A stretch of 64,000 bases of DNA from Prolixibacteraceae bacterium (lineage in GTDB: Bacteria; Bacteroidota; Bacteroidia; Bacteroidales; Prolixibacteraceae). The notes under the pieces were generated by a model. It made no database searches and was not told the DNA's origin. It worked only from the letters and a program-made list of their open reading frames with translations. The position numbers and the translations under genes are program-made. Positions 1-9,751 of the stretch are shown here, piece after piece (positions within the stretch are counted from its first letter, which is position 1; each line of letters begins with the position of its first letter). The DNA is taken from positions 124,001 through 188,000 of the forward strand of contig JAFLKN010000003.1 in assembly GCA_019163175.1 (NCBI GenBank), in the 5' to 3' direction.

Positions 1-1
1 G

Positions 2-1078
2 ATTTCATCGGGTACAGTATTGCTAAATAACGGACGTGGTGCAAGTACCAATGTTGCCCGGTTAGCAAACCCCGACCTGCAATGGGAAAAAACAGACCAA
101 TTCGATCTTGGATTTAATCTGAGTGTATTGAATAACAGGGTTTCTCTTGACCTTGATTACTATTATAAACTTACATCTGATTTATTATTAGCACGTCCGA
201 TTCCATATACTACAGGATTTAGTTCGGTAACTGATAATATTGGAGAAGTTTCAAATCGAGGTCTCGATATTTTATTAACAACAGAAAACGTTAAATCAAA
301 GGATTTTACATGGCAAACGACCATCAATGCTAATTATAATACCAACCGCATTGAAAAATTGGGTGCAAATAATGAAGACATCCTGACCAGCCCTGGCTTT
401 GTTGGAGGTAACGTCATTCTTCGTGTAGGAGAATCGCTAAGTTCATTCTATGGATATAAAAGATTAGGCATCTGGGGAACAAGTGAGGCGGCCGAAGCTG
501 CTAAAGTAGGAGCAGTTCCCGGACAGGCAAAACGTTCAACAGCACGAGAAATACTTGGTAAAGGATTACCTGATTGGACAGGTAGTTTGATCAATTCCTT
601 CACTTACAAAAACTGGGATTTTTCTATTGATCTACAATTTGTTTATGGTGTTGACACCTGGCAGCTTTTTTTCCACTCGATGGAAGACCGAAGTGGCATT
701 GCCAATGGATTCTCAACAATCCTATACAATGGATGGACTGAAACCAACCAAAATACAATGGTTCAGCAAATCAGACAGCAAAATTACAGTGGTCAGGATA
801 GTCAGTCCGACTCACATTGGGTATGTGACGGATCTTACATCCGCGGTAATTTACTCCAGTTAGGTTATACTTTTGATAACAACACTCTTGGAAGAATTGG
901 ATTTAAGAAATTAAGAGCATACGGAAGTGTTAACAATGCATTTCTGATTAATTCAAAAGATTTTCTTGGGTACGATCCTGAAGCAGTTTCAAACTCCGAC
1001 CAGTTTGGACAGAATATTTTCTTTTATCAATATCCAAAACCAAGGACATTTACTTTTGGAGTAAGCCTAAGCTTCTAA
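2..1078 (+). CDS. SusC/RagA-like TonB-dependent outer-membrane transporter, C-terminal part (cut by window edge)
   Basis: The frame is open from base 2 with no stop, so the gene begins before the window and only about 358 C-terminal residues are present. These residues alternate aromatic and polar positions as in beta-barrel strands and end in FGVSLSF, the aromatic C-terminus typical of outer-membrane barrels. A SusD gene follows after 23 bp, which is the diagnostic SusC-SusD arrangement. SusC-family barrels import oligosaccharides through the outer membrane using TonB energy, with SusD as the lid. The downstream GH92 genes suggest the substrate is an alpha-mannoside oligosaccharide (inference). 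A TTG at base 20 could be mistaken for a start, but the open upstream frame and the missing plug domain rule this out. Confidence 0.93.
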   Translation: MSSGTVLLNNGRGASTNVARLANPDLQWEKTDQFDLGFNLSVLNNRVSLDLDYYYKLTSDLLLARPIPYTTGFSSVTDNIGEVSNRGLDILLTTENVKSKDFTWQTTINANYNTNRIEKLGANNEDILTSPGFVGGNVILRVGESLSSFYGYKRLGIWGTSEAAEAAKVGAVPGQAKRSTAREILGKGLPDWTGSLINSFTYKNWDFSIDLQFVYGVDTWQLFFHSMEDRSGIANGFSTILYNGWTETNQNTMVQQIRQQNYSGQDSQSDSHWVCDGSYIRGNLLQLGYTFDNNTLGRIGFKKLRAYGSVNNAFLINSKDFLGYDPEAVSNSDQFGQNIFFYQYPKPRTFTFGVSLSF

Positions 1079-1101
1079 TTTAACCTTAAAAGCAAAAAAC
1101 A

Positions 1102-2688
1102 ATGAAAAAAATAATATACTACAATCTATTACTTCTCTCATTTACAGGATTAAACTCCTGCAATGATTTTCTAAAAGAAGAGCCCCGATCACAGATCAGT
1201 GTTAATCAGTTCTATATCACCCCGGCTGATGCAACCAGTGCGGTAAACAACCTGTACAGAACCGGATTCCCGTCATTTTATAATGCAGGATCAGCATACA
1301 TGGGTCCAACAATTATGTATGGAGGCTATATCTCTGGTCTGTTCGATAACCAATACAAAGGTCAGGAAAAATTTGTACAGGACAGTCAGAACCTTGCAAT
1401 CGACCCGGTGGTTAACAATGGCAACCTGCTCTCTGTATGGCAAAATTGTTATGTAGCAATCGGGCGGTCAAATAATGCCATCAAATACATTCCTACTACA
1501 CCCGGATTAACTCCTGCAGAAATCAATAGATTAACTGCTGAAGCCAAATTCTTCCGTGCATTAAACTACTTCCACCTGGTCAAATTATTCGGAGGAGTAC
1601 CACTTGTAAGTGAACCATATGAATCACTGGAAAATCTATACATTGAAAAAAGTCCGGAGGCAACAATTTATAATTTCATTGTTGACGACTTAAAGTTTTC
1701 AATCGAACAAGGTGGCCTTGCTGATATTCCTATGGCTAAAAACAATTTTCGTATTTCCAAAGGAAGTGCCTCTGCATTATTGGCTGATGTTTATCTGAAT
1801 ATGAGTGGTTTCCCGCTAAATGCCGGAAAATATGCCGAAGCAGTAACCGTGGCAAAATCACTGATAAACAATCCGGCTTACGCATTAATTCAGAATGGAG
1901 CTACCCCCGAACAAAGTGCTTACAATGTACTTCGCACCTCAGACAATCAAGACGAGTATCTCTATGTAGTTGAATATGATGCAACTATTTCAAATGGAGG
2001 CTGGCGCCCAACCTACTGTTTCCCTAACGAAGCAGCAACATGGGGCGAATTTACCTACAGTATATGTGACAATGCGTATCGCCCCGTAACACAAATTCTG
2101 ACTGCATACGATAAACTCAATGATCTTCGTGCTCAGGAAAAACAATATTTCCATACGAAATATACCTTCACAAAAGGGAATAGAAAGGGCGAAACGGTTA
2201 ATTTTGTTGATGTAACTCCTTATTTTTGGTTTGAGCCTGAAGCGCTTTACACCACCAATAAATCGCAAAAAGATCAGGTTCATTATCGTTTGGCAGAGAT
2301 GTACCTCATAGCAGCAGAAGCTATTGCTCAGGCAAGTGGTGTTAATGCTGAAGCTGCCGATTATCTGGCAACAATTAAAGCACGTGCATCAATGAACAAA
2401 ACCAAAGCTCAAATCACAACTGAACTTTTGGCCTTGTCAAAAGATCAGTTTATTAAGGAAGTCTGGACAGAAAAGCTTCGCGAGTTGATTTTCGAAAATA
2501 AAATCTGGAATGATATTACCCGTACAAGGATGTATCCAACAGCGGTAAATGGAGTGTTTACATTTGTTCCATTTGTTGGAGCTCAAAATCCATGGGGTAA
2601 AACATTCGCTGCAAAGAACCTTCTTCTTCCGTTTCCTAACGACGAAATGCAAAGAAATCCGAAACTCGTTCAAAATACCGGATATTAA
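1102..2688 (+). CDS. SusD/RagB-family glycan-binding lipoprotein
   Basis: This 528-residue protein has a lipoprotein signal peptide with the lipobox cysteine at residue 20 (LNSC), so it should be anchored in the outer membrane facing outward. SusD-family features include the N-terminal FLKEEPRSQIS segment, the tetratricopeptide-like region around AEAKFFRALNYFHLVKLFGG, and the C-terminal stretch LLLPFPNDEMQRNPKLVQN, which is highly typical of the family. The length is normal for SusD (about 500-650). It lies 23 bp after the SusC gene and forms the lid of that transporter, capturing oligosaccharides. A long stem-loop after the stop separates it from the enzyme genes. Substrate specificity cannot be read from the sequence; mannan or N-glycan is inferred from the neighbours. 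Confidence 0.96.
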   Translation: MKKIIYYNLLLLSFTGLNSCNDFLKEEPRSQISVNQFYITPADATSAVNNLYRTGFPSFYNAGSAYMGPTIMYGGYISGLFDNQYKGQEKFVQDSQNLAIDPVVNNGNLLSVWQNCYVAIGRSNNAIKYIPTTPGLTPAEINRLTAEAKFFRALNYFHLVKLFGGVPLVSEPYESLENLYIEKSPEATIYNFIVDDLKFSIEQGGLADIPMAKNNFRISKGSASALLADVYLNMSGFPLNAGKYAEAVTVAKSLINNPAYALIQNGATPEQSAYNVLRTSDNQDEYLYVVEYDATISNGGWRPTYCFPNEAATWGEFTYSICDNAYRPVTQILTAYDKLNDLRAQEKQYFHTKYTFTKGNRKGETVNFVDVTPYFWFEPEALYTTNKSQKDQVHYRLAEMYLIAAEAIAQASGVNAEAADYLATIKARASMNKTKAQITTELLALSKDQFIKEVWTEKLRELIFENKIWNDITRTRMYPTAVNGVFTFVPFVGAQNPWGKTFAAKNLLLPFPNDEMQRNPKLVQNTGY

Positions 2689-2706
2689 CCTAAATTAAGT
2701 TGCCTT

Positions 2707-2769
2707 GGAAGACTGTATTAGAAGCATTAATTTTAAACCAAAATGCTTTTAATATGGTCTTCTCTTTTT
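2707..2769 (+). terminator. Long stem-loop between susD and the first GH92 gene
   Basis: Arms at 2707-2728 and 2742-2763 pair over about 20 bp with a few mismatches (GAAGAC..TATTA.AAGCATT against AATGCTT.TAATA..GTCTTC), followed by TCTTTTTA. It resembles an intrinsic terminator or a 3'-end stabilising hairpin. It would lower transcription of the enzymes relative to SusC/SusD. Confidence 0.6.
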
Positions 2770-2806
2770 ATCGATTGTATGTAAATCCAAACTTTTCAAC
2801 AGCAGT

Positions 2807-5800
2807 ATGAAACCGATTATTGCATTTTTCTTATTGGCAGGATTCATTTCTCTGCAATCGTGCAAATCCGAAAATAAAATTCTTTGGCAAATCGGTAATG
2901 CAGATAATAGTTCTGCTGAATTTTCGCTTGCTCCAAATGGTTACAAACGTTTTCTGAAAAAAGACTTTGGTTGGGAAGACCGTTTTTTTCTGGTTGGAAA
3001 ATCAACAATTAAAAACGACTTTCCATATGTTTTGCCCGGACCTTCAGATGAGTGGGGAGGCACCTGGTCAACAGCAGGATGGAGATCACACAGCATCAAT
3101 ATTCTTTTCGCGGTTGACAAATTATCTAAAAATGGAGTATGGAAACTAATTGTCGATTTGTTGGATAATAACTCCAAAAATCCTCCTGTTTTCAAGATTG
3201 TCATTAATGGGAAACACTGGAAATATGAATTGCCGGAAGGTTCAGGGAATAATTCCATTGAAGACAGTACCTCTTCAGGGAAAGAGTTCCTGATTGAAAT
3301 TCCGATTGACAACAAACTTATAAAAGCAGGCGGCAATGAGATTACTTTGACAACCATCCAGGGTTCGTGGGTCATGTTTGATCAGGTACGACTGGAGAGT
3401 CCCGGCAACATCAGGCTGATTGATAGTAGTGATGTATTATTGAGAAATGTGCAGGCTGCCAATTATGAAATTGAAACATCCTCTGGAAAATCACAACCGC
3501 TTTTGGTTGATATTGAACATCTTTCTGGTAAACCAAGATTAAACATACTACTGGATGGGAAAGATATATTCTCGGAAACGATTGAAACAGGCCGGTATAT
3601 TTTTGAAGCTCCCATGCCTGCCGTTGAAACTTCAAGGAAAAGTAAATACGAAATCAGGATTGACGGAAATAAACTGCAATCCGGAAAAATAAAACGCAAC
3701 CCTCAAAAAATAATCACTCCGGCAGATTATGCCGACACAAAAATGGGCACTGCCCACTCGCGATGGATGATCGCACCCGGCCCGTGGATGCCTTTCAGTA
3801 TGGTAAAACTAAGTCCTGACAATCAAAACGGAGGCTGGCAAGCCGGTTACGATCCTATTTTCGAAACCATCGGCGGTTTCAGCCACATCCATGAATGGAC
3901 CATGGCCGGACTTTCATTAATGCCAACCAACGGTGAATTAAAGACACAAATTGGAGATGAGAAAAAACCGGATGAAGGCTACCGGTCACGACTCGACAAA
4001 GAAACAGAAGAAGCTCCGATAGGTTATTACAAAGCTGAGCTGACTGATTACGAAATCACCGCCGAACTAACTGCAACCACCCGATGCAGCTTTCAGCGAT
4101 ACACATTTCCAAAAGACAAAGAAGGATCGCGCGTGCTGATAGATTTGCAGAACCCTGCCGAATATGGCTACCAATTAGAGGAAGTTCAGATTAAAAAGGT
4201 GAATGATTACCGTGTTGAAGGATTCAGCAAACAGCTGTCTCCCAACACCTGGTCTGGCGGAGTATCACAGGAATACATCGTTCATTTTGTGATTGAATTC
4301 GATCAGCCCATCAAAAATTTTGGGGTTTGGTCAGAAGATGGGATTCTGGACAAAACCGAAATTCTTCAGTTGAAGAACTGTAAAGATGCAGGTGCTTTTG
4401 CAGAATTCGACACCCATAAAAATGCGGAGGTTCAGGTTCGGACCGGAATATCTTATGTCAGTGTAGAAAATGCAGCAAAGAATCTGGAAACAGAGATTGG
4501 CAAACCATTTGCCTGGGATTTTGAAGCAGTACGGCAAAACAATATCAACACCTGGAACGACTTGTTCGGTCGCGTAAAAATATCCAGTAACGACCGCCGC
4601 GAAAAAATGCGTTTTTACACCAATATGTATCGTGCATTGTGTAGCCGCAATATTTTCAGCGATGTAGATGGAAAATGGGTGGATGCCGACGAAAAAATCA
4701 GGCAACTTCCTGATCCCCATTCTCCGGCACTGGGTTGTGACGCATTCTGGAATACATTCTGGAATCTCAACCAATTTTGGAATCTGGTTACTCCTGAATG
4801 GAGCAACCGCTGGGTGAATTCGCAACTGGCCATGTACGATGCGGGAGGCTGGCTGGCCAAAGGTCCTGCCGGGATGGAATATATTCCGGTAATGGTAGCC
4901 GAACACGAAATTCCGCTGATTGTGGGAGCTTACCAAATGGGAATACGCGATTTTGATGTTGAAAAAGCTTTTGAAGCTGTACAAAAAATGCAGACAACAC
5001 CGGCTCAGAAAGTTGGCGGCGGTTTTGCCGGAAACCGTGATTTAGTTCCTTACCTGAAGTATCATTTTGTTCCGATGGACAAAGGCCGCTTTTCAAACTC
5101 GCTGGAATACAGCTACGACGACTGGACTGTAAGTCAGTTTGCCAAATCTCTTGGAAAAGAATCAGACTATCAGGAATTTAAAAAGCGTGGAGAATACTGG
5201 CGGAATGTAATTGATCCTGAAACTGGTTATGCCCGTCTGAAAACGGCTGACGGAAATTGGGCACCCGATTTTGATGCGTACAAGTCAGGGGCAAACCATC
5301 ACTATGTTGAAGGAAATGCCTGGCAACTCACCTTTTTTGTTCCGCAAAATGTTCCTGCCTTGGCAGAAATAATTGGCAAAGACCGCTTTATCAAGCGACT
5401 CGACTGGGGCTTTGAGGAAAGCAACAAACTCCGGTTCAATGCTCCAAACGACCAATACTGGGATTATCCGGTCATTCAGGGAAATCAACAGTCCATGCAT
5501 TTTGCATTTCTCTTTAACTGGGTCGATCGCCCATGGTTAACCCAAAAATGGAGTCGTGCCATTGTCGATCGTTATTACGGTTACGGTCTGGCCAATGCCT
5601 ATTTGGGTGATGAAGATCAGGGACAAATGAGTGCCTGGTTCATTATGGCCTCTCTTGGATTGTTTCAGACAGATGGCGGTTGCCGGGTTGATCCTGTGTA
5701 TGAAATTGCCAGCCCACTGTATCCAAAAGTAGAAATCGATCTTGGACAACGCTTTGGCCGGGGCAAAAAGTTTGTTATTGAAGCAAAAAATGCTTCACGA

Positions 5801-5950
5801 TTAAATAAATTTGTGCAAAATGCCACGCTAAATGGTCAGCCTTTGCAGTCATTCTTTTTTCCTGCAAGCGAGCTGTTAAAAGGAGGTTCACTGGTTCTCG
5901 AAATGGGGCCTGAACCTAACATGGAGTGGGGAATTAATACAGGAAAGTAG
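2807..5950 (+). CDS. GH92 family exo-alpha-mannosidase with N-terminal beta-sandwich-like domain
   Basis: This 1047-residue lipoprotein (cysteine 19, LQSC) has two parts. Residues about 22-200 read like the beta-sandwich module often placed before lyases and GH92 enzymes (LWQIGNADNSSAEF, YVLPGPSDEW); the carbohydrate-binding role is inference. From about residue 302 a GH92 domain starts at DTKMGTAHSRWMI. GH92 enzymes are calcium-dependent inverting exo-alpha-mannosidases. The acid position is probably E835 in the EGNAW motif, and the base motif GDED is at residues 934-937. It is larger than typical GH92 proteins (about 750) because of the extra N-terminus. An oddity is that the usual HGNQP motif reads QGNQQ here, so specificity may differ from canonical mannosidases. 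It is the first of four glycosidase genes after SusD, spaced 63 bp from the next. Confidence 0.92.
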   Translation: MKPIIAFFLLAGFISLQSCKSENKILWQIGNADNSSAEFSLAPNGYKRFLKKDFGWEDRFFLVGKSTIKNDFPYVLPGPSDEWGGTWSTAGWRSHSINILFAVDKLSKNGVWKLIVDLLDNNSKNPPVFKIVINGKHWKYELPEGSGNNSIEDSTSSGKEFLIEIPIDNKLIKAGGNEITLTTIQGSWVMFDQVRLESPGNIRLIDSSDVLLRNVQAANYEIETSSGKSQPLLVDIEHLSGKPRLNILLDGKDIFSETIETGRYIFEAPMPAVETSRKSKYEIRIDGNKLQSGKIKRNPQKIITPADYADTKMGTAHSRWMIAPGPWMPFSMVKLSPDNQNGGWQAGYDPIFETIGGFSHIHEWTMAGLSLMPTNGELKTQIGDEKKPDEGYRSRLDKETEEAPIGYYKAELTDYEITAELTATTRCSFQRYTFPKDKEGSRVLIDLQNPAEYGYQLEEVQIKKVNDYRVEGFSKQLSPNTWSGGVSQEYIVHFVIEFDQPIKNFGVWSEDGILDKTEILQLKNCKDAGAFAEFDTHKNAEVQVRTGISYVSVENAAKNLETEIGKPFAWDFEAVRQNNINTWNDLFGRVKISSNDRREKMRFYTNMYRALCSRNIFSDVDGKWVDADEKIRQLPDPHSPALGCDAFWNTFWNLNQFWNLVTPEWSNRWVNSQLAMYDAGGWLAKGPAGMEYIPVMVAEHEIPLIVGAYQMGIRDFDVEKAFEAVQKMQTTPAQKVGGGFAGNRDLVPYLKYHFVPMDKGRFSNSLEYSYDDWTVSQFAKSLGKESDYQEFKKRGEYWRNVIDPETGYARLKTADGNWAPDFDAYKSGANHHYVEGNAWQLTFFVPQNVPALAEIIGKDRFIKRLDWGFEESNKLRFNAPNDQYWDYPVIQGNQQSMHFAFLFNWVDRPWLTQKWSRAIVDRYYGYGLANAYLGDEDQGQMSAWFIMASLGLFQTDGGCRVDPVYEIASPLYPKVEIDLGQRFGRGKKFVIEAKNASRLNKFVQNATLNGQPLQSFFFPASELLKGGSLVLEMGPEPNMEWGINTGK

Positions 5951-6013
5951 AATTTATAGATAACGATGGATTGTAATCAAGACAACTTTAAAGATGTCAA
6001 AATAAAATAGCTT

Positions 6014-8413
6014 ATGTGGACAAATCGGAAATTCAGACCAATCAAAATAGTATCATTCATCGTTTTAATATTTTTTGCTGCCTGCAATTCTCCTGTACAA
6101 ACAACTTTTGATGCAACAGCATGGGTCGATCCGCAGATAGGATCTGTTCATGGTCGCTGGTTCTTTTACACGCCGGCCTCGCTTCCGTTTGGAATGGCTA
6201 AGTTGGCGCCTCACACCAATGCTTACGGAAGTATGGGAAGTTGGGGCCCTTGCGGATACGATGACCGGCATGCATCGATTGAAGGATTTGGTCATTTTCA
6301 TGAATTCCAGATTGGGGGACTCGTATTTATGCCAACTGTTGGCGAATTAAAAACAGTTCCGGGTACGCTCGAAAATCCGGACAAAGGTTACCGCTCTCGA
6401 TTCGATAAAGAAAGCGAACATGCTGAACCCGGCTACTATTCGGTAATTCTGGAAGACTATAGTATTAAGGCAGAATTGACAGCTACTGAACGGGTAGGTT
6501 TTCACCGGTACACTTTTCCTGAAACCAAACAAGCACACCTGATTATCGACATTGGCCATAAACAGGGCGAAAGCAGCGATGTAACCAATGCGTTTGCCGA
6601 AGTGGTAAACGGAAATGAAGTGGAAGGCTACATTGAAACCTATCCGGAATACGCAAAATTTAGCGATCCGGGAAAACGGGTTAAAATGTATTTCGTTGCC
6701 CGAATGAACAAACAGCCCATGGAAACCGGAGCATTTGTCGATTCCATTTCCCAACCCGGCGTTTCGGAAACGAAAGGTACAGGCAATGGCTTATTCCTGA
6801 ATTTTGAGATGAAAAAAGAGGAGGTGCTGGAAATTGCCACTGGGCTGAGTTATACATCCATCGAAAATGCAAGGAAAAACCTCCTGGCTGAATCAAATGG
6901 GAAAACGTTTGATGAAATCAGAACTTCAGCAAAAAAAACCTGGAACGAAAAACTTGGGAGGATTGTTGTAGAAGATCAGGACAGTTTAAATAAGGTGAAA
7001 TTCTACACCGGATTGTATCATGCCCTTCTGGGACGTGGAATCTCCAACGATGTAAATGGACAGTACCCTATGGTGGACAATGGTATCGGACAAATTCCAA
7101 TCGATGAAAAGGGAGTTCCCTTATACCATCATTACAACACCGACGGCATCTGGGGCGGGTTCTGGAATCTAAGTCAGCTTTGGGCTTTGGCATATCCCGA
7201 TTATTTAAGTGAATACGTTCAGTCGAACATTGATTTTTACAAAAATCGCGGTTGGTTACACGATGGGCAGGCTGCCGGAGTTTATACAAATGGAGTACAA
7301 ACTAATTTTCAGGGATTGCTCATTGCCTCTGCCTATAACTCCGGAATCCGTGATTTTGAAGTTGAACCCGGCTACGAAGCTGCCCGGAAGAATGAGCTGG
7401 AATACCATGGCCGCGATCTTGGAAATGGGAAATATGATCTGAATTATTTTGTAAAAAGTGGCTATGTTCCTTATAAAGACACCGTGATATCAAATGGTTG
7501 GGTTTTCAATTTCGGAACTTCGCATACGCTGGAATACACATTTAGTTCGTATGCTGTTGCTCAAATGGCAAAAGCGCTCGGTCACAAGGACGATTACGCA
7601 AAGCTGATGAAACAAGCTTCCAATTACCGGAATATCTTTGATCCTGAAACAAAATACATCCGTCCCAAAAATGAAGATGGTACTTTCATTAAAAATTTCG
7701 ATCCGATGAAGGCATGGGATGGATTTCAGGAAGGAAATGCTTTTCAATACACCTGGTATGTTCCCCACGATGTGGAAGGACTTATACGTTTGATGGGAAA
7801 AGATGAATTTAACCGGCGTTTGGACGAGATGTTTATCAATGCTGAAAAAAGTCAATTTGGCGGAGGATCAGATGAAATTCATAGTTTCTCCGGAATAGAA
7901 AAACAATACAACCACGGAAATCAGCCTTGTCTGCACGATTCATGGCTCTTTAATTACAGCGGTCAGCCGTGGCAAACCCAAAAATGGACACGTGCCATCT
8001 GCAACGAGTTTTACGGAACTGAACCGTTGCGTGGTTATGGTGTTGGTCAGGACGAAGATCAGGGGCAATTAGGAGCCTGGTTTGTGATGGCTGCTATGGG
8101 AATTTTTGATGTTCAGGGTCATTCCAATGTGAATCCGACTTTCCAGTTTGGAAGTCCGCTGTTTGATAAAGTAACGATTAAACTCGATCCGAAATATTAT
8201 TCAGGAAAAGAACTGGTGATTGAAACCAAAAACAATTTGAAAGAAAATAGCTATGTTCAGTCAGCTTCATTCAACAACGGGAAGGTAGAAAATTGCTGGA
8301 TCGACCGTAAAAAGCTGACAGATGGAGGCACGCTGGTTTTCGAAATGGGCGCACTGCCCAACACAAATTGGGGAATAATTAACGCTCCACCATCAATGAG
8401 TACAGAGAAATAA
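6014..8413 (+). CDS. GH92 family exo-alpha-mannosidase (lipoprotein)
   Basis: This 799-residue protein has a lipoprotein signal with cysteine 24 (FAAC). The GH92 N-terminal domain begins immediately (WVDPQIGSVHGRWFF). The catalytic-domain motifs are present: EGNAFQYTWYVPHD with the probable acid E573, HGNQPCLHDSWLFNY, and DEDQGQLGAWF with the probable base residues at 680-682. In this copy the glycine before the DED triad is followed by glutamine (GQDED rather than GDED). GH92 enzymes remove terminal alpha-mannose from high-mannose N-glycans or fungal mannan; the exact linkage cannot be assigned. It sits between another GH92 gene and an unassigned glycosidase 19 bp downstream, so the genes are probably co-transcribed. 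Probably periplasmic or surface anchored. Confidence 0.94.
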   Translation: MWTNRKFRPIKIVSFIVLIFFAACNSPVQTTFDATAWVDPQIGSVHGRWFFYTPASLPFGMAKLAPHTNAYGSMGSWGPCGYDDRHASIEGFGHFHEFQIGGLVFMPTVGELKTVPGTLENPDKGYRSRFDKESEHAEPGYYSVILEDYSIKAELTATERVGFHRYTFPETKQAHLIIDIGHKQGESSDVTNAFAEVVNGNEVEGYIETYPEYAKFSDPGKRVKMYFVARMNKQPMETGAFVDSISQPGVSETKGTGNGLFLNFEMKKEEVLEIATGLSYTSIENARKNLLAESNGKTFDEIRTSAKKTWNEKLGRIVVEDQDSLNKVKFYTGLYHALLGRGISNDVNGQYPMVDNGIGQIPIDEKGVPLYHHYNTDGIWGGFWNLSQLWALAYPDYLSEYVQSNIDFYKNRGWLHDGQAAGVYTNGVQTNFQGLLIASAYNSGIRDFEVEPGYEAARKNELEYHGRDLGNGKYDLNYFVKSGYVPYKDTVISNGWVFNFGTSHTLEYTFSSYAVAQMAKALGHKDDYAKLMKQASNYRNIFDPETKYIRPKNEDGTFIKNFDPMKAWDGFQEGNAFQYTWYVPHDVEGLIRLMGKDEFNRRLDEMFINAEKSQFGGGSDEIHSFSGIEKQYNHGNQPCLHDSWLFNYSGQPWQTQKWTRAICNEFYGTEPLRGYGVGQDEDQGQLGAWFVMAAMGIFDVQGHSNVNPTFQFGSPLFDKVTIKLDPKYYSGKELVIETKNNLKENSYVQSASFNNGKVENCWIDRKKLTDGGTLVFEMGALPNTNWGIINAPPSMSTEK

Positions 8414-8432
8414 ACCAATAATCTGAAAAAAC

Positions 8433-9728
8433 ATGAAACGAAAATTATCCATTTGTCTTTTACTGGCATTTACCTTTGGCTGTTCTGCCCAGGTAAAAAA
8501 TAAAGCCGACAAGGAATTGGCGACTAAAATCATGAATGATGAATATTTCGCTTTTACCAAACAAAAGGCGCTTGAAATAATTAAAACCGGTTTTAATGCC
8601 GGCGATGGCTACCGTGAAGTGTGGATTCGCGACTACAATACCTTTATCGAACTGGCCGGACAGGTTTATCCGAAGGAGGAACTGAAAGAAAATCTGCTGG
8701 TTTTTTTCAGGATGCAAGGAGAAGACGGAAATATTATTGATGGTTTTACACCTGCCGAAAAAATTGGAAAAGGAGAAACCGATTTTTCGTATTCGGAGCT
8801 TGAACCGCGTTATGCCGGACATAAAAATTCAGTAGAAACTGATCAGGAATCATCATTGGTTCAGGCGGTGTACAAATACATTAAAATAACAGGTGACAGT
8901 TCCATTTTAAATGAACAAATTGGAGATAAAACCGTGGCTGTGCGCCTGACGGATGCCATGGATTTTTTGATGAATCACCGGTACAATCAGCAATATGGAT
9001 TGATTATTGGCGCAACAACTGCCGATTGGGGCGATGTACAGCCCGAACATGGCTGGGGTGTCGATCTGGATGAAAATACCCATCCGGCCATTGATATATA
9101 TGACAATGCCATGTTTATCATTGCGCTGAATAATTTGATGGAAATACTTCCGGAGACGAAAGAGAAGTGGGGAAAAGTAAGAAACGACATCGCCGAAAAC
9201 AGCAGAAAGCACCTTTGGGACAATCAGAATAAAAAATTCATTCCTCACATCTATTTGGAAAAAGGATCTCCGTTTCCGGACGATTTTGATGAAAACCAGA
9301 TTTACTATTTCGGCGGAACAGCGATTGCCATTGAGGCAGGTTTGTTGAGTAAAGACGAAATCAAAATATCGCTGAACGAAATGATCAGCCGGGTTAAACA
9401 GGCCGGGGCTGCATCCATCGGGCTCACGCTTTATCCTCCTTATCCTGAAGGATATTTTGCCAATAAAATCATGAATCCGGTTTACAGCTATCAAAATGGG
9501 GGCGACTGGACCTGGTTTGGAGGCCGAATGATTCAGGAATTAATTAAAAACGGTTTTGTTCAGGAAGCATATAAACAGGTACAACCCATGGTTAAACGGG
9601 TAAAAGACAACAATGGATTTTACGAATGGTATTCGATTGACAACAAACCCAGAGGTTCCGGCACATTTAGGGGCGAAGCCGGTGTGCTGTATCAAGCCAT
9701 TACGATGTTTGAAACGTGGAGTAAATAA
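8433..9728 (+). CDS. (alpha/alpha)6-barrel glycosidase-like lipoprotein, family not assigned
   Basis: This 431-residue protein has a lipobox cysteine at residue 17 (FGCSAQ). The body shows repeated helix-pair segments typical of six-hairpin glycosidases (clan GH-G/GH-L style): GYREVWIRDYNTFIELAG, HKNSVETDQESSLVQAVYKY, TTADWGDVQPEHGWG, and YQNGGDWTWFGGRM. The WIRD and ADWGD acidic clusters are candidate catalytic sites. I do not recognise the motifs of GH125 or GH76, the families that usually accompany GH92 in mannan loci, so I do not assign a family; GH63- or GH15-like folds are the nearest idea. The gene lies tightly between two GH92 genes (19 bp before, 23 bp after), implying a role in the same glycan, possibly removing a non-mannose cap. 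Confidence is high for a glycosidase-like barrel and low for substrate. Confidence 0.75.
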   Translation: MKRKLSICLLLAFTFGCSAQVKNKADKELATKIMNDEYFAFTKQKALEIIKTGFNAGDGYREVWIRDYNTFIELAGQVYPKEELKENLLVFFRMQGEDGNIIDGFTPAEKIGKGETDFSYSELEPRYAGHKNSVETDQESSLVQAVYKYIKITGDSSILNEQIGDKTVAVRLTDAMDFLMNHRYNQQYGLIIGATTADWGDVQPEHGWGVDLDENTHPAIDIYDNAMFIIALNNLMEILPETKEKWGKVRNDIAENSRKHLWDNQNKKFIPHIYLEKGSPFPDDFDENQIYYFGGTAIAIEAGLLSKDEIKISLNEMISRVKQAGAASIGLTLYPPYPEGYFANKIMNPVYSYQNGGDWTWFGGRMIQELIKNGFVQEAYKQVQPMVKRVKDNNGFYEWYSIDNKPRGSGTFRGEAGVLYQAITMFETWSK

Positions 9729-9751
9729 ATCATCATCTAAATCAACATAAA

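Noticed and set aside
4331-4984. A 217-residue minus-strand reading frame inside the first GH92 gene
   Set aside because: It lies fully opposite a strongly supported GH92 domain, has no signal peptide or recognisable motif, and no ribosome site. It is a shadow of the coding sequence.
8907-9494. A 195-residue minus-strand reading frame opposite the unassigned glycosidase gene
   Set aside because: The plus-strand gene has signal peptide, helical repeats and tight operon spacing; the opposite frame has none of these.
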